A DNA stretch of 64,000 nt from Pseudomonadota bacterium. GTDB taxonomy: Bacteria > Desulfobacterota > Desulfobacteria > Desulfobacterales > Desulfobacteraceae. Positions 34,349-42,854 of the stretch are shown one piece after another. The position numbers were made by a program, and so were the translations under genes. The notes under the pieces are model-generated. The model ran no database searches. It was not told the origin of the DNA and worked only from the letters and a program-made list of their open reading frames with translations. Positions within the stretch are counted from its first letter, which is position 1. Every line of letters starts with the position of its first letter. The stretch is from the NCBI GenBank assembly GCA_018821535.1, contig JAHJLV010000030.1:1-64000 (forward strand). The letters are read 5' to 3'.

Positions 34349-36016
34349 TTATAACTCCCGTTTATGAATTTTCCGGTTTTCCATCACATAGACCATTCTT
34401 TTCCATTTAACCGGTTCCGGTGCCTTCTTGACAGCTGCCGGGGATGAAGGATCCCAGAAATTTGCAAAACTGTCAGCAGGCTGTCCGGGCCTAACCACCT
34501 CACTGGTTTCCAGGTGCACCGGACCGCCCCACAAGAATTCTATTCCGATCATGGTATTTTCAATAAAATCTATTTTCAAAGGTTTACCCTCAAACTTGTG
34601 ATTCAGATACAGTACCCCGTTTCTGGTTCCGGACGGATCCACTGATATCTGCGGGGGATGGTACAGGGTATCGATAATCATGTCTTTGTAATCTTCAGCC
34701 TTTTTGGATTTTATATAATACTGCCACGACATGCGTTCATTATTAAAGCGTTTTCCTGCCACAAAAAGATCATGTTGAGAAACAAATTCCTGATCAATGA
34801 ATGTGTTTATAAAGGTAAAATCATTGAAATTCTCACGAACTTTCAGGATATACTCCTTTCCGGTTCCTTTGTTCAGGTCAAAGCCTTTTTTTCTGACCTC
34901 ATCTTTTAAAAACCGGTACTCAAACGAATAGCATCCCCGGTCTTCCATGTGTTCAATATGCTCAAACAATCTCATGCCAAGCGCATATGGATTCAGGCCC
35001 ACCTTGGGCATGGATGTCACCCCGGCATTTACCCTGGCATAATCAATTTCATGCCCGCAGATCCTGTCATCTCTCATAAAAAGGTATTCATGCCAGTAAC
35101 TTGCCCATCCTTCATTCATGATTTTTGTTCTGATCTGCGGCTGAAAATAAAGAGACGTATTTTTTACAATCTGAAGGACGGTTTTCATCCATTCATTTTC
35201 AGCTTCCTTCAAGAACGAAGAATGACGGGTGATATATTCCATCACATCCAGTGCCGGCGGTATCTGGGACATTAATTGTTTTCGGTATAATTCTTCAAAT
35301 TCAGGGTATCTGCTGAGGATCTGCTCAAAAAAATCTTCATTGCCATCATTGGCCTTATTATATCTGGTGATTTCTTTTAAATATGTATTGTGGGAAACAT
35401 GTTTAATGACCTGCAGGAAAATATCAAAATAAAAATCCGTTTTGGTCATTGCCTGCCGGGTATCTTTTTGAATGGTGTGGTTGAGTTCTTTATGATATCC
35501 GACAAGATTATCCACCCCCCTTGCAAACTCTATGGCATAATCCACCCATCTGCCTTTTTCACTTCGAAGCTGAGCAATCACCCGTTTATCTGACAAAGCC
35601 TGACCCGTCAGATCAATATCCCAGGTATTTTTATAAAACAGGTTGTTCTGGAAAAAATCAATATGCCCCAGAACATGATAAAAAATCATCACATTCAGCC
35701 AGTCCGGATTATTATCATTATAAAAGGAAATTGCAGGTCGCGTATTGATAACTGTTTCATAGGGATTGGACGGATAGGCCTCATACATGCCTTTGCCGGA
35801 CAGCACCCGGACATCATGCACCCAGTAATCATACAGGGTGGGAATCATGACCTTGGGGCTTAATTCAATCATATCCCGGTTGGTCACAACATATTCAAGG
35901 GTTTCATCGTCAAAGACCAGCCCGTGATCACGCGCCCGAAGCTTGCACTCTTCCATTATACCTTTGACATGCTGACTGACAAGTTCCATAATTTTCTGCC
36001 TTTCGGGCGAACCCAA
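34349..36016 (-). CDS. SpoVR/YcgB-family protein
   Basis: A 555-residue SpoVR-family protein. The family core is seen in YPSNPYETVINTRPAISFY, NVMIFYHVLGHIDFFQNN, and the WASYWHEYLFMRD and NPYALGMRLFEHIE segments. SpoVR acts in spore cortex formation in Bacillus, and in Escherichia coli with YeaG/YeaH; its biochemistry is unknown. A TTG at 36016 follows GGGGAGGGGG at usable spacing; an ATG nine codons later is the alternative. Confidence 0.93.
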   Translation of the reverse strand: MGSPERQKIMELVSQHVKGIMEECKLRARDHGLVFDDETLEYVVTNRDMIELSPKVMIPTLYDYWVHDVRVLSGKGMYEAYPSNPYETVINTRPAISFYNDNNPDWLNVMIFYHVLGHIDFFQNNLFYKNTWDIDLTGQALSDKRVIAQLRSEKGRWVDYAIEFARGVDNLVGYHKELNHTIQKDTRQAMTKTDFYFDIFLQVIKHVSHNTYLKEITRYNKANDGNEDFFEQILSRYPEFEELYRKQLMSQIPPALDVMEYITRHSSFLKEAENEWMKTVLQIVKNTSLYFQPQIRTKIMNEGWASYWHEYLFMRDDRICGHEIDYARVNAGVTSMPKVGLNPYALGMRLFEHIEHMEDRGCYSFEYRFLKDEVRKKGFDLNKGTGKEYILKVRENFNDFTFINTFIDQEFVSQHDLFVAGKRFNNERMSWQYYIKSKKAEDYKDMIIDTLYHPPQISVDPSGTRNGVLYLNHKFEGKPLKIDFIENTMIGIEFLWGGPVHLETSEVVRPGQPADSFANFWDPSSPAAVKKAPEPVKWKRMVYVMENRKIHKREL

Positions 36017-36032
36017 AACGGTTCCCCCTCCC

Positions 36033-37205
36033 CTATGAAATAAGCTGTTTTATGCCTTGAATAATCCTTGAATCCTCGGCATTTTCACCTAAGACATCCA
36101 GTTTTATCAGACTGCTGTGCTTATTGAGGATTCCCGAAGATTTTAAATATTTTTCCACTTCTGTCTGGTTTGATCCGACATAGGAATGTTCAACAATGGA
36201 AATGCCGATTCTTGCGACATACCCCAGCATTCTTTCAATCTCTTCAAGGGTTTGTTTTCCGTTCTTATCCCAGTCATCCCCATCTGTGCCGTGGAATACA
36301 TAAATATTATAATCCCGGGCCAGATTTTCCCGTTCAACAATATCATTGACCATTTTAAATGCGGTGAACACCTTTGTCCCGCCAGCCACTTTATATGAAT
36401 AATATTTATAAAAATCAGAAACTTCCCTGGCCTGGGTATCATGCAGAATAAACCGTGTTTCCACCTGCCGGTCATATTGATACAACAGCCAGGAATACAG
36501 CATCACATGCTGGGAAACAACGGTCTGGGTAACCTTGCCGCCCATGGAGCCTGAATAATCCCTTAAAAAAAACACCAGGGCCTGGGATTCAAAGGCTTTT
36601 TCTCTGGATAAAATCCGGTAAATCAGATCCTGGGGTGATATGATGAATGTTGTGGGATCAATATTTGCGACATCCGGAATATTGCCCAGGATAATATTGG
36701 TTTCCACTACTTTTTTTAAAGTCGCTTTTTTGTCCAGAATCTGACCCACACCTTTGTTTTTATCTGTCAGATCATACACATAGCGCGCCAGCGTTCTTTT
36801 TTTCCCTTTATCTTTCAGATTGGGAAGCGCAAAATCCTGGGATAAAACTTTTCCAAGTTCATAGGCATTGGCTTCCATTTCATGCTCACCGCCTTCTCCC
36901 TGGCCCGGGCCTTCTCCGGCCCCTTCTTCCCCTTGTGCATCTTCATCCGGCCGCACCGGCTGTTCTCCGATAATATCGCCTTGTTCCCCTTGCCCTGTTC
37001 CGCCAGTGGGTTCTCCTTCTCCGGGTTCCCGGTCCTGTGCAATTTCATCGTGCACAAATTTTTCTTCCACTGTTGTGGGCACAACAATGATCTTTCCTTT
37101 TGCCCCGGTTCCAGGCCTGACAATTCTTCCGATACGGATCTTTCTTTTAAATCCGTCCTCTTCCCGTCTTCTGTCTCTTTCAAGAAGTTCATCAAGGGTT
37201 ATCAT
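36033..37205 (-). CDS. YeaH/YhbH-family (DUF444) protein
   Basis: A 390-residue DUF444 protein. The N-terminus (LDELLERDRRREEDGFKRKIRIGRIVRPG) is basic, followed by a glycine/glutamate-rich low-complexity linker (about residues 60-110). The C-terminal von Willebrand-like fold has a MIDAS-type DYSGSMGG. It is always linked to PrkA and SpoVR and may form a complex with them. The ATG has AGGTG upstream. It lies 20 bp downstream of prkA. Confidence 0.93.
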   Translation of the reverse strand: MITLDELLERDRRREEDGFKRKIRIGRIVRPGTGAKGKIIVVPTTVEEKFVHDEIAQDREPGEGEPTGGTGQGEQGDIIGEQPVRPDEDAQGEEGAGEGPGQGEGGEHEMEANAYELGKVLSQDFALPNLKDKGKKRTLARYVYDLTDKNKGVGQILDKKATLKKVVETNIILGNIPDVANIDPTTFIISPQDLIYRILSREKAFESQALVFFLRDYSGSMGGKVTQTVVSQHVMLYSWLLYQYDRQVETRFILHDTQAREVSDFYKYYSYKVAGGTKVFTAFKMVNDIVERENLARDYNIYVFHGTDGDDWDKNGKQTLEEIERMLGYVARIGISIVEHSYVGSNQTEVEKYLKSSGILNKHSSLIKLDVLGENAEDSRIIQGIKQLIS

Positions 37206-37224
37206 AGGGGTTCACCTGCCTTGT

Positions 37225-39288
37225 TTAATTGTCATCCTCCTGGCTGCAGAAATATTCAATGGTTTTCTGGGCACAGGTTCTGCAATATCCGAGTTTTTCA
37301 TTCATGGTTCGGGTCATCCGGTCGTACAGCTTCTGATTCTCTTCATTGGTCCTGTTGGCCAATGCCCCGATAAGCGACCCTGCCCCGGCAATATCTGATT
37401 TCAGCCGGACATCAGTAATAGCCTTCACCAGCTCAAGATTATCCATGAAATCATAATTGGCATCCACAGACAGTTTCTGCCCATATATCTTTCGGATGGA
37501 ATTTCTGAATGATGCTCTTTGTTCGTCTGTTTTAAGCCCGAGACGTTCTTCAACATTCCGGATATACCGCTCATCTATTTTAAGGGCTTTAAGTTCTCCG
37601 GTCTGGGGATTCTTATATTTCCACATCATATCCGGGCCCAGATGTTCCGCATCAACACCGATAATCATATTGACATAATTCATGACATCTTTTTTGATGG
37701 CCAAAGGCTCGTCCATATATGCATTGAACATTTCGGTCATGATTCTTTCGCGATACAGACCCCTTGCAATCTTGAGATCCTCTTTATATTTGGCCCGGTC
37801 TGCCGGTTCGTGCACATAGTCCAGAACGGTTCTTTCCAGTGCATTAAAAATATCCAGCGCAAACATGCACTGACCTTCATTGGTCTCGGAACTTTCAAGC
37901 AGCAGCTGCACTGCCCGTCCAAGATTCCGCTGGCCCAGGCCTTTCTGGCCGAACCGCCTGGTGATATCCGTGTCCTGATTTAAGGTGTCAATCAGTTCGG
38001 CAAGGGTTTTTAAACTCTTTTCACCGGCAACCTCTCCTGCAGCAAGCTTCATGGTTTCAACCGGTGTCAGTTTATCCGAATGGGGCAGACGGGTTAATAC
38101 AACGCCAACAGATGCTGCGTAATTCAGGTTCGGGTCCTGGTGCAGCACCTTGGAATCAAGGGAGCGCTTCACATCTGTTCCGATCGCATAGTCTGTCAGC
38201 AGACGCTGAATTTTATAATCGGTATTATGGGCCACATAGCAAATCCGGCACCGGTCTATGATGGGCGCTTCTTCTCTTTCTGAAAGGAAACTATCAAATT
38301 CCGAATTATTGCTGGTGGCAATAATCAAGGTATCAATCGGCCATTTAAACCCGTCCAGTTCAATCATCCTGTTCTGGATGACGCCCAGATATACCTGAAC
38401 CAGATCCTTTTTGTTTTTGTAAATCTCATCACTGAAATGAATTCCCCCGCCGGCAACACGGGCGAGTGCGCCGCGGCGCAGATCAAACCGGTACGGGTTG
38501 TTGGTATCTGAAATATGAAGCAGTCGCTGAATGGATTCTTCACCCATCAGATCAACGGCAGAAGAGGTAATTTTATCTTTTGCAGGATACTTGCCGGTGA
38601 TGGTTCCCAGACTTTCAATCAATGGAACCGGAAACACTTCAATAAACTCCATGATTTTGTCTATATCATTATCTGCATATTCCCTGATCTGATTCAGGAT
38701 ATATGCGGAGCAGGCACCCAGGGGACGGTATTTATCATACAGCCCTTCCATCTGGCTGTCTGTAAACTTGAACTTTTTGGCCAGAAATTCTATTGACTGG
38801 TCTTTGGTTTCACACAGACTCATCGCCAGAATCATGGGGTCTTCATAGGTCTGGGATTCAATAAACTGAATTTTCCCATACCCGCCAAGTTTTTCAAGAT
38901 CAACATATTTGAATGAATACTTCCTGTTCTGGGGAAGTGTTAGGAATTCACGGTATCTGGCACACAGATACTCCACAAAAAATGTTTTGCCATTGCCCGG
39001 CTCACCGACCAGGACAAAAGCCATCTCCCTTGAAGATCCGCCTTCTGATGCGTCTTTTACAAAAGAAACAAAACTGTTGATTTCATCATACATGCCCACC
39101 AGATGTTTTTTCCCCTGACTGAACAGATCAAACTGGTAGGTTGTTTTCCCCTTTACCGTAATTTTTTGAATGCCTGCATCAAGAATCAGCCTTGAAACAC
39201 TCTGGAACGCATCCTCAAAAACCCTTTTCCCTTTTTTGACTGCATCAACATGAAACATTAAAGACTTTGAATCTGGTTTTCCGGCCAT
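37225..39288 (-). CDS. prkA: PrkA-family serine protein kinase
   Basis: A PrkA/YeaG kinase of about 687 residues. The AAA P-loop is VLVGEPGNGKTFFVEYL near residue 115, the Walker B-like region is GGIHFSDEIYKN, and LIIATSNNSEFDSFLSE is the sensor region, all strongly conserved in PrkA. A C-terminal kinase-like domain follows. The ATG at 39288 is set by a perfect AAGGAGGG four nt before it. It is the first gene of the stress operon and probably phosphorylates unknown targets under starvation. Confidence 0.95.
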   Translation of the reverse strand: MAGKPDSKSLMFHVDAVKKGKRVFEDAFQSVSRLILDAGIQKITVKGKTTYQFDLFSQGKKHLVGMYDEINSFVSFVKDASEGGSSREMAFVLVGEPGNGKTFFVEYLCARYREFLTLPQNRKYSFKYVDLEKLGGYGKIQFIESQTYEDPMILAMSLCETKDQSIEFLAKKFKFTDSQMEGLYDKYRPLGACSAYILNQIREYADNDIDKIMEFIEVFPVPLIESLGTITGKYPAKDKITSSAVDLMGEESIQRLLHISDTNNPYRFDLRRGALARVAGGGIHFSDEIYKNKKDLVQVYLGVIQNRMIELDGFKWPIDTLIIATSNNSEFDSFLSEREEAPIIDRCRICYVAHNTDYKIQRLLTDYAIGTDVKRSLDSKVLHQDPNLNYAASVGVVLTRLPHSDKLTPVETMKLAAGEVAGEKSLKTLAELIDTLNQDTDITRRFGQKGLGQRNLGRAVQLLLESSETNEGQCMFALDIFNALERTVLDYVHEPADRAKYKEDLKIARGLYRERIMTEMFNAYMDEPLAIKKDVMNYVNMIIGVDAEHLGPDMMWKYKNPQTGELKALKIDERYIRNVEERLGLKTDEQRASFRNSIRKIYGQKLSVDANYDFMDNLELVKAITDVRLKSDIAGAGSLIGALANRTNEENQKLYDRMTRTMNEKLGYCRTCAQKTIEYFCSQEDDN

Positions 39289-39292
39289 TTTA

Positions 39293-39327
39293 CCCTCCTT
39301 AAGGGCAGCAAGGAGGCTTATGCTGCC
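39293..39327 (-). promoter_or_regulatory. Candidate ribosome-binding-site-sequestering leader of prkA
   Basis: The Shine-Dalgarno AAGGAGG (39293-39300) can pair with an upstream CCTCCTT (39310-39316). A competing stem, GGCAGC (39322-39327) with GCTGCC (39304-39309), encloses that anti-SD in its loop. The two structures overlap, so this looks like a possible RNA switch. Confidence 0.5.
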
Positions 39328-39456
39328 ATTCAAAAATGTTTGAAATTTCGCTGTTCAACCTGGAAATAATAAATTACTGCCACCAGATTAGAGATTAAAT
39401 TTTTTTGATCAAAAATGTTAAGAGCAAAGTTTTGATTAGTGTTTATGATTGTTTTA

Positions 39457-39485
39457 AATATACCAACATAAAAAAACAGTGTCAA
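39457..39485 (-). promoter_or_regulatory. Sigma-70 promoter of the prkA operon
   Basis: TTGACA (39480-39485) and TATATT (39457-39462) on the minus strand, with exact 17-bp spacing. Expected transcription start near 39450, giving a leader of about 160 nt that contains the candidate switch. Confidence 0.6.
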
Positions 39486-39540
39486 ACAATTTGCTGTCCG
39501 GGCAATCGCATGCAAAGTTTTCACAAAATAACAGATGCCC

Positions 39541-39750
39541 GCACTGCAAGCCCGCCGTCTCGATTGGGATAATCTTTTGTCGCTAGGATGGGACTGTCGA
39601 CAGGTTCTACGCCGGACTGCACTTGGGGCGGAAAAACTCGCTTCGCTCAGACAATTCCCGCCCCTTGACGTTTCATCCGGCAAAACCTGTAACAACCGTC
39701 CCATATGCTCCGCAAGATCATCTCAATCGGGACTGGCTCATCGGCACTCT
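39541..39750. repeat. ~200-bp imperfect palindromic element
   Basis: Two arms pair in order: GTCTCGATTGGGATAATCTT (39557-39576) with 39714-39733 (17/20), ATGGGACxGT and ACAGGTT blocks (39588-39607) with 39684-39703, GCCGGA with TCCGGC, and a central GGGGCGG with CCGCCCC. It is clearly more GC-rich than the AT-rich flanks. It may be a MITE-like or REP-type mobile element. No open frame with recognisable similarity lies in it. Confidence 0.6.
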
Positions 39751-39868
39751 TGAAAACGCCGTCATATTCTTTAATAAGTTGATTTTTGTAATTATGTACG
39801 TTACACCCATGGTACGGAGAGGCCGATGGCATTTATCTTGATAATCATTCATACAGATGAGGTGTAAA

Positions 39869-40180
39869 ATGATTTTGACCAAACGTCAGCCGGTAAGTGT
39901 TGGCGAAATGATTACAGAGGAATTTTTGGTACCACTTGGGATTACCCAAGGCCAACTATCTTCTGCGATGGGTGTCAGTCGCAGGACAGTAAATGAACTT
40001 TGCACGGGCAAGCGGTCTATTACCGTTGACACGGCACTCATGTTGGCAAAGGTATTCGGCAATACGCCAAATTTTTGGCTCAATCTGCAGCAGCGAAATG
40101 ATTTATGGACAGCATTTCATTCGCCGAAACGAATGGAAAAAATTGAACGGGTTAGACCCATACGTGAAACAACAGCTTAG
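39869..40180 (+). CDS. higA: HigA-family antitoxin (apparently without its toxin)
   Basis: A protein of about 103 residues of the HigA addiction-module type. The XRE helix-turn-helix is GITQGQLSSAMGVSRRTVNELCTGKR, and PNFWLNLQQRNDLW is the family C-terminus. GAGGTG precedes the ATG at 39869. HigB toxins normally lie immediately upstream; here that space is filled by the palindromic element and no HigB frame is seen. It is therefore an orphan, either a repressor for other targets or an anti-toxin relic. Confidence 0.82.
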   Translation: MILTKRQPVSVGEMITEEFLVPLGITQGQLSSAMGVSRRTVNELCTGKRSITVDTALMLAKVFGNTPNFWLNLQQRNDLWTAFHSPKRMEKIERVRPIRETTA

Positions 40181-40377
40181 GTGTTTTTCGATTATTATTC
40201 AAAGAAACCCGTTCACAAAATTAGAAGGCGCCGAATCAGCGCCTGTACTTGGAAGCGCTATTTAAATTTTTTACCCATTTGTGCTAAACAATACTTTATT
40301 TATTTGTTAAAATTCAATAAACTCATATGCGTTGCCGATTCACTATGTTAAATAACTTTAACACAATCGAGGGGAAA
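40181..40377. other. Intergenic region with weak hairpin
   Basis: An AGGCGC/GCGCCT hairpin at about 40227-40246 may end higA transcription. The rest is AT-rich and probably holds the promoter for the repeat protein downstream. No small gene is evident. Confidence 0.35.
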
Positions 40378-41781
40378 ATGACTCAGGACAACCGCTTATC
40401 TGTTTTGGATATTGCCCGGGAATTAAATACAGGGCACGCCACCATCAAATTCTTGCTCAAACGGTTTAAATCCCATATTCCTTTTGAACTGATAGACGGG
40501 CAACCCCTGTATCCTGTGAGCGCACTCCCCATGTTGATTATGATTCAGGAAAAACTGGAAATCGGGATTCTGCCTTCTGAAATTGAAGACATGCTGAAAA
40601 CTCAAGACCCTGAAGATGCACCTTCACTGGCATCTTCACTGAAAGACATCGCCGGGAATACTGATATCCGCCTGAGTCATGACGGGCTTCACATGCTCAA
40701 ATCCTTATTCAATGACATTGGAAAACAACAGGAAAGAATTGCTGCTGCACATGAAAAGCGGGCTGAAGTTGAAGAAAGGAAAGCTCTTGCAATTGAAAAA
40801 CGGGCCCAGGCTGAAGAAAACAAAGCCCAGGCCATGAATAATATCGCAGCTGCTCTTCAGGAAATGAACAAGCTCCGTGCCAGTGACGCAGCAACCCAGC
40901 AGATTGCCCATCAGACCGGTACGGTTATTATCACAGATGAAAGCCAAGACCCTGGCGAACTTGATAATCTTTCCGAACTTATATCGGATTCAGAAATGAT
41001 GGATGATACCGTCACGGATTTATCCGGTCTGCTGGACGAAGAAGACATCCAGACAGAAAATCTGACACAGGATGATCCTTTAAAAGATGAAATTGATACT
41101 GAATTCGACAATGATCTGGATATCCAGTTTGACCAGGAGCTGGAAGACTCTCTGGATGATCCATTAAAAGATTTTGATGAAGACCTGCTGGATGAAGATC
41201 TGGAATCTGAAGATCTGGAATTTGAAGATCCGCTTGACGATTTATCTGCTTTGATTGATGAGACACCAGAAGACAAACCGCAGGACACAAAGGCCATGGA
41301 ACTGGATGATTTATCCAGACTGATTGATTCCCCTGACGATCAGCCAAAAGATCAACCAGATGATCCGCTTGACGATTTATCTGCTTTGATTGATGAGACA
41401 CCAGAAGACAAACCGCAGGACACAAAGGACATGGAACTGGATGATTTGTCCAGACTGATTGACTCCCCTGACGATCAACCTGAACATCAACCAGACGTGC
41501 AGCTTGACGATTTGTCGAAACTGATTGATCCGGTTGTGGATGAAGATCCGGCAAAAGAAACGTCTGCGCCTATCAGTCTTGACCTTAACCCGGAGGATGA
41601 CCTGGTAAAATACAAGGCAGCCGTTACAAAGATTATCATTGAATTAAAATCGGAAGGATTGACCGTAGAACAAACCACGGACCGTTTAAACAAGAATCAT
41701 ATTAAAACCCTGTCCGGAAAATCACAATGGGGTCAAAAAGCAATTTCACAGATCTATAAATTTATAGACTCTGCCAAATAA
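40378..41781 (+). CDS. Acidic repeat protein with HTH ends and LDDLSxLID motifs
   Basis: A protein of about 467 residues. The N-terminus (LSVLDIARELNTGHATIKFLLKRF) looks like a MerR-type helix-turn-helix. A coiled coil of AEERKA/QAEENKA type follows (about residues 110-170). A long acidic region carries seven LDxLSxLI(D) motifs, two per unit of a 45-residue repeat. The C-terminus (SEGLTVEQTTDRLNKNHIKTLSGKSQW) resembles recombinase-type or resolvase-like DNA-binding tails. GGGGAAA precedes the ATG at 40378. Function not recognised; it looks like a multivalent scaffold or a DNA-binding adaptor. Confidence 0.65.
   Translation: MTQDNRLSVLDIARELNTGHATIKFLLKRFKSHIPFELIDGQPLYPVSALPMLIMIQEKLEIGILPSEIEDMLKTQDPEDAPSLASSLKDIAGNTDIRLSHDGLHMLKSLFNDIGKQQERIAAAHEKRAEVEERKALAIEKRAQAEENKAQAMNNIAAALQEMNKLRASDAATQQIAHQTGTVIITDESQDPGELDNLSELISDSEMMDDTVTDLSGLLDEEDIQTENLTQDDPLKDEIDTEFDNDLDIQFDQELEDSLDDPLKDFDEDLLDEDLESEDLEFEDPLDDLSALIDETPEDKPQDTKAMELDDLSRLIDSPDDQPKDQPDDPLDDLSALIDETPEDKPQDTKDMELDDLSRLIDSPDDQPEHQPDVQLDDLSKLIDPVVDEDPAKETSAPISLDLNPEDDLVKYKAAVTKIIIELKSEGLTVEQTTDRLNKNHIKTLSGKSQWGQKAISQIYKFIDSAK
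41227..41496. repeat. Two tandem 135-bp units inside the acidic repeat protein
   Basis: Copies at 41227-41361 and 41362-41496 differ at about 8 of 135 positions, including silent changes. Each encodes two LDDLSxLID motifs. A shorter third copy of the motif follows to about 41530. The near-identity suggests recent duplication. Confidence 0.9.
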
Positions 41782-41789
41782 TACGCCTG

Positions 41790-42728
41790 TTATTTTGCCC
41801 CGGCTTTTTTGGCAAAACTGGTATCAACAAATTTTTCCATATCAATCTGGCTTGTCATGATTTTCATCTCATCCATCATATATTTTTGTATGGTCTCAAG
41901 ATCTTTTATAATGGGGAATAATTCTCCGGTCAAAATTCGATCCGGGGGATCAGTCAACACTTTTCTGATCACTTCTTTATCCTGAGAAAGAAAATTCCCG
42001 CCGATAACAGATGCAGCATCCGGCTGAGCATCTATGGCAAGTCCGGATCTGACGAAACTGTTACAGATTTCCTGAATCGCTTCAGGATATTTTTTAATGA
42101 TTTCATTTCTGACCACAAAAACACAACAGGGATGATTGGGCCACAGATCCTTTGAAAGACAGAATTCTTCGCCATGCCCCATGGCAATGACCTGGGAACC
42201 AAAAGGTTCTGCAACAATGAACCCGCCGATTTCGCCATCCTCATCATATTCGATGGCTTCAGGCATCTGAAACGGGGCCACAACCTCCAGGGTCACGTCA
42301 ATACCTGTTTCTGTTGCTCTGCCGGGTTTAAGGCCTTTTTCAGACAGCAGTTTATGGAACAGCATGTTATGAATGGACAACTGATACGGAATCAGAACTG
42401 TCTTGCCTGCAAAATCCTCAACTTTTTCAATATGCGCCTTCTTGCTTTTAACAAGAATACTTCCGGACTTGTGGGCAAACAGCAACAGTTTCAGGTCTAC
42501 TCCGGATTTAACCAGATCCATGGCAGTGGGGGCTAAGATAAGGGCACCATCAAGAGATTTTACAGACAGGGCATCAGCGACTTCGTTCCAGCCGTTTTTA
42601 ACAACAGGCTTAAGCGAACAATGCTCGAATTTTTCCATACCCTTTTTAAGCTTCAGGTCAGTAACACCAAGAATAAGATGATCTGTAATTTTTAGATAAC
42701 CGATCTTTATTTCAGGTTTATCCGCCAT
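41790..42728 (-). CDS. NMT1/SsuA-like substrate-binding protein without a signal peptide
   Basis: A protein of about 312 residues with a type II periplasmic-binding-protein fold of the NrtA/SsuA/NMT1 group (LKITDHLILGV, KVEDFAGKTVLIPYQLSIHNMLFHKLL, VEVVAPFQMPEAI-like core). The start MADKPEIKIGYL begins directly with the first beta strand, so no signal peptide or lipobox is present. A GGAGGGG ribosome binding site fixes the ATG at 42728. No permease or ATPase gene is nearby. It may be a cytoplasmic sensor or an enzyme derived from a transporter component. Confidence 0.7.
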   Translation of the reverse strand: MADKPEIKIGYLKITDHLILGVTDLKLKKGMEKFEHCSLKPVVKNGWNEVADALSVKSLDGALILAPTAMDLVKSGVDLKLLLFAHKSGSILVKSKKAHIEKVEDFAGKTVLIPYQLSIHNMLFHKLLSEKGLKPGRATETGIDVTLEVVAPFQMPEAIEYDEDGEIGGFIVAEPFGSQVIAMGHGEEFCLSKDLWPNHPCCVFVVRNEIIKKYPEAIQEICNSFVRSGLAIDAQPDAASVIGGNFLSQDKEVIRKVLTDPPDRILTGELFPIIKDLETIQKYMMDEMKIMTSQIDMEKFVDTSFAKKAGAK

Positions 42729-42854
42729 TGTGGTCCCCTCCAGGTTATGTGCCAAGTTATATGACCAAATCTAATTAGTGAATGGATAAAATGTTGCACA
42801 ATTTATATTCAAAGTAAAGCAAAATTTTTTCAAAAACCCTGTGCATCAAGTTTT

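Noticed and set aside
39541..39750. Palindrome as an integron attC site
   Set aside because: It is longer than most attC sites and no GTTRRRY/RYYYAAC ends were found; no integrase nearby.
39535..39753. Open reading frames across the palindromic element
   Set aside because: They follow the palindrome, lack ribosome binding sites and look like no known family.
39836..39868. Sequence before higA (GATAATCATTCATACAGATG) resembles part of the 38-bp repeat
   Set aside because: Only short blocks match with gaps, no insertion logic links them, and the similarity could be chance.
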